Origin: Mesostigma viride
Taxonomy: Eukaryota; Streptophyta; Mesostigmatophyceae; Mesostigmatales; Mesostigmataceae
DNA: 62,000 bases
Direction: 5' to 3'
Assembly (NCBI GenBank): GCA_009746045.1
Contig: RPFO01000436.1
Location: 2,061,133-2,123,132 of the forward strand
Shown piece after piece: positions 25,071 to 37,700 of this stretch. The first letter of the stretch is position 1. The number at the start of each line of letters is the position of its first letter. The notes beneath the pieces were generated by a model, which was given only the letters and a program-made list of their open reading frames with translations, was not told where the DNA came from and searched no databases. The translations under genes were made by a program, and so were the position numbers.

Positions 25071-25536
25071 CATGCGCATGACACGCAAGTACTTGCTTGC
25101 TTACTTACTAGCGGATGGTAGACTGCCATGCGGCCAGGAATAGTTATCAATATCGTACAAAGCTGCCTTTATTATACCCATACTGATTCAGCCGCCACAA
25201 GTTGCTTTGCCTTGCATTCATTTTGGCCCATGTGCACATGTGCCAATGAGACAACCAATGTATGGACATGCCAACTTTTGGCCCTTCTCTGCATAACCAG
25301 GCTGCCCAGTCCCACACTGGAACTCCTCGTTCAATCGGTTAAAATCATGGAGGGGGACAACTTTGCCATCTTTGCTTAGTACTAAGATAAGTTGTACCAA
25401 AATGCTTCAGTCCATTGAGGCTTGGGGCCCAATGACGGCATTAATCATCATGATGATGATTACGTCGTAGCTGCAGATACAATTTGACATCCACCGCTAT
25501 TGTGCTCCAAGTAACAGGGCACGTCCTGTACATAAG
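25071..25536. other. Intergenic region between LINE fragment and CPSF2 3' end
   Basis: 466 bp containing the 3' flank of CPSF2, with a short ATGATGATGAT stretch at 25448. Nothing else is recognised. Confidence 0.4.
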
Positions 25537-28500
25537 TTACAGGATTGTGTAGTGGGTATTCAGTACGTCTCGCACTTTGAAATAAACATCTGAAATCGCT
25601 CCCTCCAGGATCACATTATGGGCTCCACCCTGCGCACGATGAGGGAGCACACGGGCAATGATGCAAATTTGACGGCAGCAGCATGGCGTGTTCAGAAAAC
25701 GAAGTGGGCGATGGGATGAGTGGCATGTTTGCAATGGAAAGGCCTGAAAATAAAACGGATCCCTGCAAGGAAAAGCAGTTGATATGAAACCAATTCCTAA
25801 TCACAGCAAAACTGCCATTTCACGGGCAGCCCGCTTTCCACTCGTTTTGTTGTGACAGACCCCCACTTGCCTGGTAATTTAATGCCGGGTGCACTGAATC
25901 AGCAGGTCATACTGCTAATGCTTCACAATCCAGGGATGCTAAGGTATGGGCATTGAGGCATACATGCCATTTTCTGGCTCCAAATGGGCAGCAGCGGCGC
26001 ATGCGCAGCAGCTGAGTTAACCGTACATTCTTGCTTTCTAAATGTAGGGGTCCAGCCAGGCAGTTGGACCACGGGCAAGCACCTCGGGCAGGCAGAGAAT
26101 TTCTCCAAGGGTCGAGCTAGGCAGGGCAGCAGGCTCATCATGGGCAGGCTCACCTTGCGAACGGTTACAAGTCCCTCGCACAGCAAGTAGCCGCTGGAGA
26201 TCTCCGCCTGCATGAGAGAGCACACCACCAGAGCCGGCAGCACAGGACAGTAAGATCATGAACCAGATGGCCACACCCCTATTACGGAGAGGAGGCACAT
26301 GGCCACCCCCCTAGTGAGGACAGGAAGCACATGGCCACCCCCCTAGTGAGGACAGGAAGCACATGGCCACCCCCCTAGTGAGGACAGGAAGCACATGGCC
26401 ACCCCACTAGTGAGGACAGGAAGCACATGGCCACCCCACTAGTGAGGACAGGAAGCACATGGCCACCCCACTAGTGAGGAGAGGAGGCACATGGCCACCC
26501 CCCTAGTGAGGAGAGGAGGCACATGGCCACCCCCCTAGTGAGGACAGGAGGCACATGGCCACCCCCCTAGTGAGGAGAGGAGGCACATGGCCACCCCCCT
26601 AGCGAGGAGAGGAAGCACATGGCCACCCCCCTAGTGAGGAGAGGAAGCACATGGCCACCCCCCTACCTCAACGATTACCTCAACAAGATTATTTCATGTA
26701 CTTAGGAATTATTGAGTCTAGATGACATCCAAGTAGTATGCATAGAACATGGGCTGCAGAACTAGTTCATTCGAGCCACACATGATCAGTCTATGCCACG
26801 CAACACTGCGACCAATCCTGAGCCCAACACCATACGCACCTGCCCTTGTTTGGCACATCGTCGCAGGGACTCATCCCAGGGCTGCTAGCGGCTGCAACGA
26901 TGTCCTTGCGCTCAGAAAGCGTGGCATGAAGCCACTTACCACATAACCAGGGGCAGATCATGCTGCTGCTGCCGATAAACAGACGACGCTTATAACATTG
27001 ATACACAGACAATATAAGTAACCCTTCACGTTGCCGGTCTCATACCCGAATCTTGTCATTTCCAAAGAATACATAGTACTGTGTCCCTGGCTGCATGATA
27101 AAGCCGTGATAAGGGGCTACTAATGTCCCGCTCACCCACCTTGATGCCGGCCGCCCCCAGGGACTCCTTGACGTCAGCCAGCTTCACGTCGCCCACGTAC
27201 AGCGCCTTGTGGCCATGGCGGGTGGCGCCCGTCGCGTCGGGGGGCGGTGACAGCACATACTGCGGTGCCTCTACTTGGGCTTTGGGTCGACTCGGGTCAG
27301 CCTCCAGCCGCTTGACGACGCCTTCCAGCCAGCACACCTCGTAGTCCCCCACCTGGTGCAACCGGTATCCGCCACATATGATAATGATAGTAATGATAAT
27401 AGCGCAGCCAGCAGACATCATAGTTCCCGACCTGGTGCAACCGGTATCCGCCACATATGATAATGATAGTAATGATAATAGCGCAGCCAGCAGACATCAT
27501 AGTCCCCCACCTGGTGCAACCGGTATCCGCCACATATGATAATGATAGTAATGATAATAGCGCGGCCAGCAGACATCATAGTTCCCCACCTGGTGCAACC
27601 GGTATCCGCCACATATGATAATGATAGTAATGATAATAGCGCAGCCAGCAGACATCATAGTCCCCCACCTGGTGCAACCGGTATCCGCCACATATGATAA
27701 TGATAGTAATGATAATAGCGCGGCCAGCAGACATCATAGTTCCCCACCTGGTGCAACCGGTATCCGCCACATATGATAATGATAGTAATGATAATAGCGC
27801 GGCCAGCAGACATCATAGTTCCCGACCTGGTGCAACCGGTATCCGCCACATATGATAATGATAGTAATGATAATAGCGCAGCCAGCAGACATCATAGTTC
27901 CCCACCTGGTGCAACCGGTATCCGCCACATATGATAATGATAGTAATGATAATAGCGCGGCCAGCAGACATCATAGTTCCCGACCTGGTTGCGACAGGTG
28001 TCCTTAAAACGCGCCAGTTAGACATGCCAGGAGCTATGGTGACCATCAATGACGCTCATAGTGACCTCGTAGTCCAGGGCCTGATGCGGTCGGTGCCAGT
28101 GCAACGCGCTGGTTATGTGTGTCGGATACATATGGTGACGGGACATTAACAAATTGTGCCAGTTATCCATGGTAGGGGGCCGTAGCTCAAAGCATGCACT
28201 TTATCTTTTCCTTCTAAACTGTATTGTTTATACGTTCAAGCACCACCAAGCGAAAATATACAATTTATGGTACGACCACCCGTCGCCATGGTGTATCTAG
28301 CGAAGAGTACGTAGAAGCAATACAGCATCGTACAGTGATATAGTATAGTACAGTGATGTAGTATAGTATAGCGATGTAGTATAGTACAGTGATGTAGTAT
28401 AGTACAGAGCATGTAGAAGCAATTAGAAGGCGGTTTGCCAGATCCATGGCAGCAACAGCCAGCAGTACTTGCCACATGCACTGCCTCCCCCTCATACATT

Positions 28501-31500
28501 TGTCTTTACCAACAACTTGCCTATTTTTCTAAAACAAAGCCTTGATTGTCTGTTGGGACACCACCTTGCTTACTTTTGTAGACAAAAGCCTGCCTCCCGT
28601 TCTAAACAGAGCCTCACATACCTTTTGGGACGTGCACCCCCTTTTTTACCTTTTCTAAACAAAGGCTCCCTCCACTTCTAAACAGAGCCTCACGCACCTT
28701 TTTGAACGACGCCTTGCGCAGCAGCTCGTCCTCCAGCGCCACCTGACAGCGGATGAGTGGCGTGCACGGGGTGGCAGAGAACCATGAAACAGATGAGCAT
28801 GAGGTGAACTACGGCTCAGCGACATGACCCCAGAGCGGGCATCCCATGGGGCGAGGGGCGAGGCGAGTTATAAACATCGATTCCTACGGAATGGACACTA
28901 AGCGCTTGGTGTCGATTCCCTAAGGAATCGATGTTTATAACTAAGACTGTTGCGACACGCCGGCAGCCCGGGTTCGAATCCCGCTAGAATCGTTCCGGGG
29001 GTGGATTTTTCGCCTAGTAATGCGAATAACGTTGCGGACGCTAATCGTTCGGCCTAATGTGCTATGTTAATCGAAAAAGGCAAGTGCTCTCCGCTGACTA
29101 GGCGGAGTACCAGCGCTAGCTATTCGACTGATATGATGTGCTCAACCGGCTAATCATCTGTGTTAATCGACGTCGCTCCGAAAATCGGCTAAATCCCCGA
29201 AATCGGCTAATTTCCGCACGATGTCTCGCTATAATCGACTAGGCCTAGTTCGGTGGCTCGCTGGGCGCCGAGTATGATAGGCCGCTGGCCTCTGACCCCC
29301 TGTCGAATAGGAAATTTCGACAATCGAATAAGGAAAATTCGATAATCGAATAGGAAAGTTCGATGGTCAAATAGGCAACTTCGATAATCGAAAAGCCAAT
29401 TCGATGACCCGACTAGTATCGGCCTTAGCCTTGCCGGCACAAGCAAAAGTTTTAGTTATAAACATAAGCGCTTAGTGTTGATTCCGTAAGGAATCGATGT
29501 TTATAACTAGGCGCGAGGAGCAAACTACCTGCGGATGTAGTTTGGGAAAAGGCGAGCTTGCTGCACTGGACAATTGACCAACCATTTCATGTGAGATGGC
29601 TGATGATGATGATTGACCATCCTGACATGATCAACGGCTGCAAATCTACTAGCACTAGGCAACGACTTGTCATAACGACAACTGCTGCCAGTTACGGTGA
29701 TCAAGCAGGAGACCAGCGCGTGACCAGGAGCTACTTAAAAAGAAACTAAGCAAGTGTTAGTGGCCGTGACTTTTACTGCTTATGAAGGAAGGTACGCAGC
29801 TTACACCACGCCTTGATGGGCGTGGACAAGTCTGGGACAAAGTGTCAATACGGGCGCAGCACATCACCACCACCTTGATGGGCATGGACAAAATGTCAAC
29901 ACGGGCGCAGCACTTCACCACCACCTTGATGGGCGTGGACAAGTCTGGGACAAAGTGTCAATACGGGCGCAGCACTTCACCACCACCTTGATGGGCGTGG
30001 ACAAGTCTGGGACAAAGTGTCACTACGGGCGCAGCACATCACCACCACCTTGATGGGCATGGACAAAATGTCAACACGGGCGCAGCACTTCACCACCACC
30101 TTGATGGGCGTGGACAAGTCTGGGACAAAGTGTCAATACGGGCGCAGCACATCACCACCACCTTGATGGGCATGGACAAAATGTCAACACGGGCGCAGCA
30201 CTTCACCACCACCTTGATGGGCGTGGACAAGTCTGGGACAAAGTGTCAATACGGGCGCAGCACATCACCACCACCTTGATGGGCATGGACAAAATGTCAA
30301 CACGGGCGCAGCACTTCACCACCACCTTGATGGGCGTGGACAAGTCTGGGACAAAGTGTCAATACGGGCGCAGCACATCACCACCACCTTGATGGGCATG
30401 GACAAAATGTCAACACGGGCGCAGCACTTCACCACCACCTTGATGGGCGTGGACAAGTCTGGGACAAAGTGTCAATACGGGCGCAGCACATCACCACCAC
30501 CTTGATGGGCATGGACAAAATGTCAACACGGGCGCAGCACATCACCACCACCTTGATGGGCATGGACAAAATGTCAACACGGGCGCAGCACATCACCACC
30601 ACCTTGATGGGCATGGACAAAATGTCAACACGGGCGCAGCACTTCACCACCACCTTGATGGGCGTGGACAAGTCTGGGACAAAGTGTCAATACGGGCGCA
30701 GCACATCACCACCACCTTGATGGGCATGGACAACAATCTATCACGCTCGTATACGTATTAAACATCAACTCTCACTAAGAGGGTTATCCACCCCCCCCCG
30801 CCCTTGATAAATATGGGTGGTTACCTTGATGGGTGTGGACTGCTCCCAAGCGTGGAGCGCCCAGCCCCCACCTTGATGGGCGTGAACTATCCACCGCCCA
30901 CGTAATCTCACCAACACGGCCCCCATCCACCACCCACGTAATCTCACCAACACGGCCCCCATCCACCACCCGCGTAATCTCACCAACACGGCCCCCATCC
31001 ACCACCCGCGTAATCTCACAAACACGGCCCCCATCCACCACCCACGTAATCTCACCAACACGGCCCCCATCCACCACCCGCGTAATCTCACCAACACGGC
31101 CCCCATCCACCACCCGCGTAATCTCACAAACACGGCCCCCATCCACCACCCACGTAATCTCACAAACACGGCCCCCATCCACCACCCGCGTAATCGCACC
31201 AACACGGCCCCCCACGTTGATGAACGTGAGCATTTACCTTGATGGACATGGACTGGGCGGCCACCACCGCGCGCTCCTGGGCCTTGGGCGCGAACACGGT
31301 GGCGAACGTCGACGTCAGCGCAAACTCCTTGAAGAGGGCCGTGCACTCGCTGTCACCGTGGACGACCACCTGGCAGGGTGGGCACAGGTTAGTTGGTTGG
31401 TTGGTTGGTTGGTTGGTTGGTTGGTTGGTTGGTTGGTTGGTTGGTTGGTTGGTTGGTTGGTTGGTTGGTTGGTTGGTTTGTTTGTTGGTTGGTTGGTTGG

Positions 31501-33559
31501 TTAGTTAGTTTGTGTGTGCATGTGTGCACGTAGAGGGCAGGAAATGGGCAGGAAATAAGCAGGTTTCGTGCACTTGGATGTGTGGGCATTAATCTGCATT
31601 CCTGAATGAGGCGAAAAAATACTACCCCCTCAAGCCTGCAAAGACCTACGTGGGCCGAGATGTGATGAGCAAGAAGCGCTGTTAGCGATGTAGTCATATG
31701 TCATGTCCTCCTGCCTGTCCTTGTTTCCTACCATTTTTCCCGCTCCCTATCTCCCCCTAATGTTATTTTACTTATTATTACCATGTTATTGTTATGCCTT
31801 CGTCTCCCCTCTTCTCCCCTCTTCACCCCTTTTATTTTCACTTCTCCCCCCCCCCCCTTCAACCCACCAGCCTTGGCGGCCACCCCTTCCCCTTAAAGAC
31901 AACCGCCAGCTAGAGCGTCAACATCTGAAGCACTACAGGCATTCACGCCTTAAGTTGGGTTTTTGAGGGGTCAACCCAAGTTAAGGCGTGAATGACTTGA
32001 CTAACATGTACTAATTTGATTTAAAGATACTAACACATAACGTTCTGAACTACTTTGAACTTGAGTTGCCAAAATCCTATGCGACCCAACTTAAGGCGTG
32101 AACACAACTTAAGCCAACCCAACTTAAGGCGTGAATGGCTGTACTTGGTAGGTAGTCGTATCCTCATACCACGTCTCTACGTAGGCCACACCACGCAGGG
32201 TGGACTCCCCCCCTCGACCCACCCACCAGCTTCAGCGGCGATATCTGCTGCACGATTGTCTTCATCGAACGCCAGTCGGCCAGCCCCTCCAGGTCGACGT
32301 ACGACAGCGCGCACCGCACGTGCACCTGGTACGCGTCAAGTGGGTGGACCCCAGTTTGGCAGCGGGGCCACCATGCGAAAGGAGGCACCCGTGACAGGTT
32401 ACAGGAGAGAAAGGGAGAGGCAAGATGGGGCCGTAGGACAGGGGCTACTGCAAAGGCTGGGGTGCTGGAGGGCGTGTTCAGACATACTGCCTACATGGGA
32501 TGCAGAACTGGCAGGCAGTGGAGGGAGGGTTGGTGGGAAACGGGTGGAAAAAGATTGAGCGGGACACCACACAAAAAGACAGCAAATCTCAAAGCTATCA
32601 TGACATTATTCGGAGCTATTATAACATTATTATAGCATTTGGCCCTTGATTACCGGTGGTAACATCAAAATGCCCGCCACCGGCCCTTGCCCATGCACCA
32701 CGATGAAATCAGCTCGCACATCACCAGCTGCTTCAGGTGCTTGATACAGCCCAATTGATGCGTTCTAACAACTGATGGACGGACTGACTACTTGACTGTA
32801 TCTAGTGTGGAGGGGTTGCGCTCTCCCACCCGAGACGACGACTCGTTGCCTCCCCTGGGGTACGCCATTTCCCCACCCCCCAAGTCACCATGGCAACCCC
32901 TTACGTCACCGTGGCCCCTGAATATTGACCATTCCCCACCCCACTTTCCTCGCCCCCGGTCCCTCCAACTTAAACCCACCAATTCAACATACACCCACCA
33001 TGCATCCATCACCCACCCGCCCGCCCGCCCGCCCGCCCGCCGCCCGCCCGCCCGCCGCCCGCCCGCCCGCCCGCCGCCCGCCCGCCCGCCCGCCGCCCGC
33101 CCGCCCGCCGCGCCGCCCGCCCGCCGCCCGCGCCCGCCCGCCCGCCCACCTGCCCGCCCATCCGCCCGCCCGCCTGCCCGCCCGCCTGCCCACCCACCTG
33201 TCCGCCTGCCCGCCCGCCCGCCTGCCCACCCACCCACTCACGCATTTTAGGACAGTTGAATCCCTAAACAGTTGCATCCAAGCACCCAATGCCCCGTGAA
33301 CGCCACCCGCCCACCCATACCATGACGATCACGACCCTCAACAGTTGCACCCTCCCACCTCATGGTCTGTGGAGACCACCTTGGAGGGTCCCTCCAGCTC
33401 CGCCAGCTCATCCGTCTCTGCGCTGTCATCCCGCGCATCACCCTGCGGCGCGCCCAGGGAGAAGGTCCCAGGGACACACAACCACAATCCAGGGGAAGAC
33501 GTCCTTCCGTTATCAATACGCCCATTCTCAGCCTAGCCATGAATCCATATGTACAGCAC

Positions 33560-33649
<90 letters not shown>

Positions 33650-34552
33650 CAGCAGCAGCAGCAGCACAGTCATTCACGCCTTAAGTTGGGATGGCTTAAG
33701 TTGGGTTCACGTCTTAAGTTGGGTCGCAGTTGGCTGCATGGCGAACCCAACTTAAGGCTGCTGGCTGTACTAGCAAAAGCCCAACTTAAGGCGTGAACTG
33801 GCTTCTAGCGCGGTGTGGCCTGTTTTTGACTGCCGCCGGCGACTTGTGGGTGGTCGCCAGCCCGCGCCACCCAACACTAACTATAAAAAACCTAGAATTC
33901 ACTGCGGATCTTGGTCAGTTGGTTGCTTGCTGTCTGCTGGTTCAGCCATCATTGGATTGTATACATGGGCACTAACGGCTTGACGAATGTTCAAAGCCGT
34001 TCGTCCCATTTGAACCAATCATAAATGCGACCCAATGGCCGACGAGACTGACGGATAAGGCCAAATGGAACGAACTGCGGCTTTTGGGCAACGGGGCAGC
34101 GTCCAACAAAAAGCAGACTAAACGAGACACCACAGGTGAGAAGGGAGGTGGCAAGGGCAAGCTGTCGGTCAACTGAAACCAGCAACGGTACCATGATGGT
34201 ACCGCTCATTTACGATTACTCATAAACCGCGCATGCCCTATGTAGCACACCAAGCGGCTGGGTTAGGCAGGTTTGGCTATGAGCACCTTGCTTCAGTTTG
34301 TGGTGCTTCACCGGCCTGCCTACAGCCGGTTTGATGACTTGCATCCAAGTTACGACCCGAAATAAGACCTTGGGGGTGAATTCTTAGTGCAGTTGGATCG
34401 GCCTTGACGAGAGCTATCAAAAGACACCCTAAAGTCCATCAGCACAGCGGGCGGTCGCAAGTTATGGTAACTTAACGCCTTAAGTTGGGTTCCCGCCTTA
34501 AGTTGGGTTGACACGAAGAAACCCTTGAACCCAACTTAAAGCGTGAATGACT

Positions 34553-34649
<97 letters not shown>

Positions 34650-34740
34650 CAGTAGTAGTAGTAGTAGTAGTAGTAGTAGCAGCAGCAGTAGTAGTAGCAG
34701 TAGTAGTGGTGGTGGTGGTGGTGGTGGTGGTGGTGGTGGT

Positions 34741-34777
<37 letters not shown>

Positions 34778-37700
34778 GTGGTGGTAGTAGTAGTAGTAGC
34801 AGTAGTAGTATGTAGTATGTACACTGCGGACATTCACCCAGTGCACAAGGCCAAGGGCAAGTCCGCTGCCCACGCCGATCACAAACCACCTGCATGCTTG
34901 TTCCCACGCACAGGAGGTCCAGCTCCAGCTCACCCACAATGTCCAGCTGATCCGGCTCCACCAACCGAACGACCCATGTACAAGACAAAGACCTTCCCTT
35001 CCCCTGCCCCTCTCCCCCTCCGCTTTCCCTCCCCATTCGTTCGTCCCCTGCCCCGCCCCACCCCGCTCGCCTGTACCTTAACCTCACCTTGCCCTCGCCC
35101 CCTGCGTCCGCCGTCACCACGGCCGTCCCAGCCTCTCCCACGACTGCCGCCGCGGCCCCCCCGCCCCCCGCCAGCGGGCCCAGCCCCGCGCCCAGCTCGC
35201 TCCAGACCACTTGGCCAGGGTCCCTGTACGGCAACATAGGTGCCACCGCGGCCGGGTCAGGTGCGTACCCGTCGTAGAACACCTCGCGCACCGAGGGGAC
35301 CACGATGAGGCACGCAGGGACCCTGGACGAGGTCGACGCGCGGCCCCGCGGCGTGGCCTGCCCTACCCCTTGTGCTGCCCCCAATGTGTCGACCTCGCCG
35401 CCGCCGCCGGGGGACACGGAGCACCCCCTGGGCCGGTCCAGGGACCCTGGGGCGTGCTCCACGTCACTCCTGGCTCGCTCCCCCCCGCCTTCCTCTATCC
35501 ACGCATCCCCCGCTCCTTGCGACCGCGGCGTATCCCCCCCTTTCCAGCCTGGCGCAAGCTGGCCCCCGTCACCTCCTCCCCCCTCCCGCCGGCTCTCCCT
35601 TTCCTCCGACACGCGCGGTCCCACCCTCCCTGGGACGTCCCTGGGGGCGCCGCCGTCCCAGGACACACGGGGGCTGGTGCGGCTGCCGTCCCGATCCATG
35701 CTATCGCCCACCCCCGCCCCGATACCCGCCCCGTTCTCCGCACCCCTGCCATCCGTGCCGACCCCCCTGGCGCCGTCCAGATCCCACCCTGCCAGCTTGC
35801 CTACCCCATCCGGCTCCTCCCTCTTGACCCTGACCTGACGGGCCCCGCCCTCACCGCCGCTGCCACTATCCCCCCCCCCCCTTCCGTTCCCCCGCCCCCT
35901 GAGCCCCCGCAACCCTCCCCCCCTCCCTCCTCTCCCCATCCCGCTTGTCCATGTCCCTCTTCCGCTCGAGTCGGTCACGTGCGGCCTGGTCCCTCCCACG
36001 GAGCACCGGCGACGTGCCCCCCTCAGATAACCACCCGCCGGGGGTGGCACGGGGCTCCCCCTCGCGCCACCCCTGCCCCTGCCCATATCCCTGCGAGGGT
36101 GATCCCCCGGCCCCGACCTCAGTCTTAATGTCGCCCTCCCCCTCGACGCCCTCCCATGGATCTGACTCCTCTGACTCCGACTCAAAGGGCAGCCCCGCAA
36201 GCTGCTGCTGCTGCCGTTCGGCTGCCTGCGCCTGTTCCTGTGCTTGAAGCTGCAGCTGCTCCTGCTTGGTCAGCGGCACGCGGCAGCTAACACGCAGGGG
36301 CAGGACAAGCTTGGCGGGCGGTCGGCCACGCGCGCGTTGGCGGGCCTCGGTCAGTAGCGTGTGGCCCAGGGAGCCGACCTGGTGCGTGACAGGTGACGGT
36401 AGCAAGGGTGAGGGAAGGAGGAGGACGATGGCAATATGAGCGCATGGCTACCTGTTGCCGACCTGGTGCGTGACAGGTGACGGTGGCCAGGAGGGAGGAA
36501 GGAAGAACAGGAGGGGGGGAAGCGTGTAGCTATGTGCTAAGCCCACCTGGAGGAGCGATGAGAGTTGAGGAGGAGAAAGAGGGTGATGGGCAGGTATCTG
36601 ATGGATGAGCCCCATCTGGTGGCTGACATGGCAGCAAGAAAAACGCAGATTTTCCGCCAGATACAGGGCAAGGAGTTTGCAGATGATTTGCTGCAGACAA
36701 TACCCTATATTCTCGCGATGCCAAGCCTGTGCTGGTACCATACTAAACCATGGTCACTATACTACACCGACGTCAAGTTTGCACTGGTTGTCTTGTTGAT
36801 TTACTAAACACTGAAACGATGGAGCTGCTCAGTGAGCCTTACAGCCTCATCTTGATTGCCCCGTATTCCAACGCACATCGTCCCTTTCAAATCTCTCTCC
36901 ACTTCGGCCCCTCCCACCGTCCCACACACGCACTGGTGCCTGCTCCCACAAGCACTCCCCCCACCCCCTCCTGCCTCCATCCCTTCCATTTTACCCAGCA
37001 CCCCGTTCCAACTTCCAACTCTTTCCCTTATACCTTTCCCCCCCCACACACACCCGCCCAGCCCGCCCAATCCCACCCACCCACCCACCCACCCACCCAC
37101 CCACCCACCCACCCACCCACCCACCCACCACCCACCCACCCACCCACCCACCCACCCACCCACCCACCCACCCACCCACCCACCCACCCACCCACCCACC
37201 CACCCACCCACCCACCCACCTGCGGCGTCTCTGTGAAGATGACGTGATGGGCCGGGAACTGCGCCCACTCGGCGAACAGCTCTCTGGCAAAGCCCACGTC
37301 CATGCTGGCCAGGGACGCCAGGACCACCTGGGGGCATGAGTGGCACGGGGCACGTGCAAGGAGGAGCAACAGAGCACGTAAACAGCTAGGATGGAAGCGA
37401 GGTCGGCATCATTACACCCCGATCCGATGACACATTCACTGATAATAGGCATCAACCATCAATCAAACTAGCCGGCTACCGGATGCACCAACACTGCGAT
37501 GTAAGGTCATCGCCCGCCTGCCCGAGGGTTCCATATCTCTATATATGTGGATAACGGTCGAGTACGGTCATTCACGCCTTAAGTTGGGTTGGCTTAAGTT
37601 GTGTTCACGCCTTTAGTTGGGTCGCATAGAATTTGGCATTCGAAGTTCAAAGTAGTCCAGAACAGTATGTTTTAGTATCTTTAGTTCAAACTGGTACAAT

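Noticed and set aside
28962-28992. tRNA gene
   Set aside because: Only a T-arm/B box is present. No acceptor or anticodon arm and no clear A box.
34925-34990. Extra CPSF2 exon encoding [15 protein letters not shown]
   Set aside because: Exons 10 and 11 join in phase without it, and no good acceptor precedes it. It remains possible only as a rare isoform.
34536-36200. Independent 554-residue gene on the minus strand
   Set aside because: Its right part is CPSF2 exon 10 read in the downstream frame. The rest runs through an intron and a TAG array.
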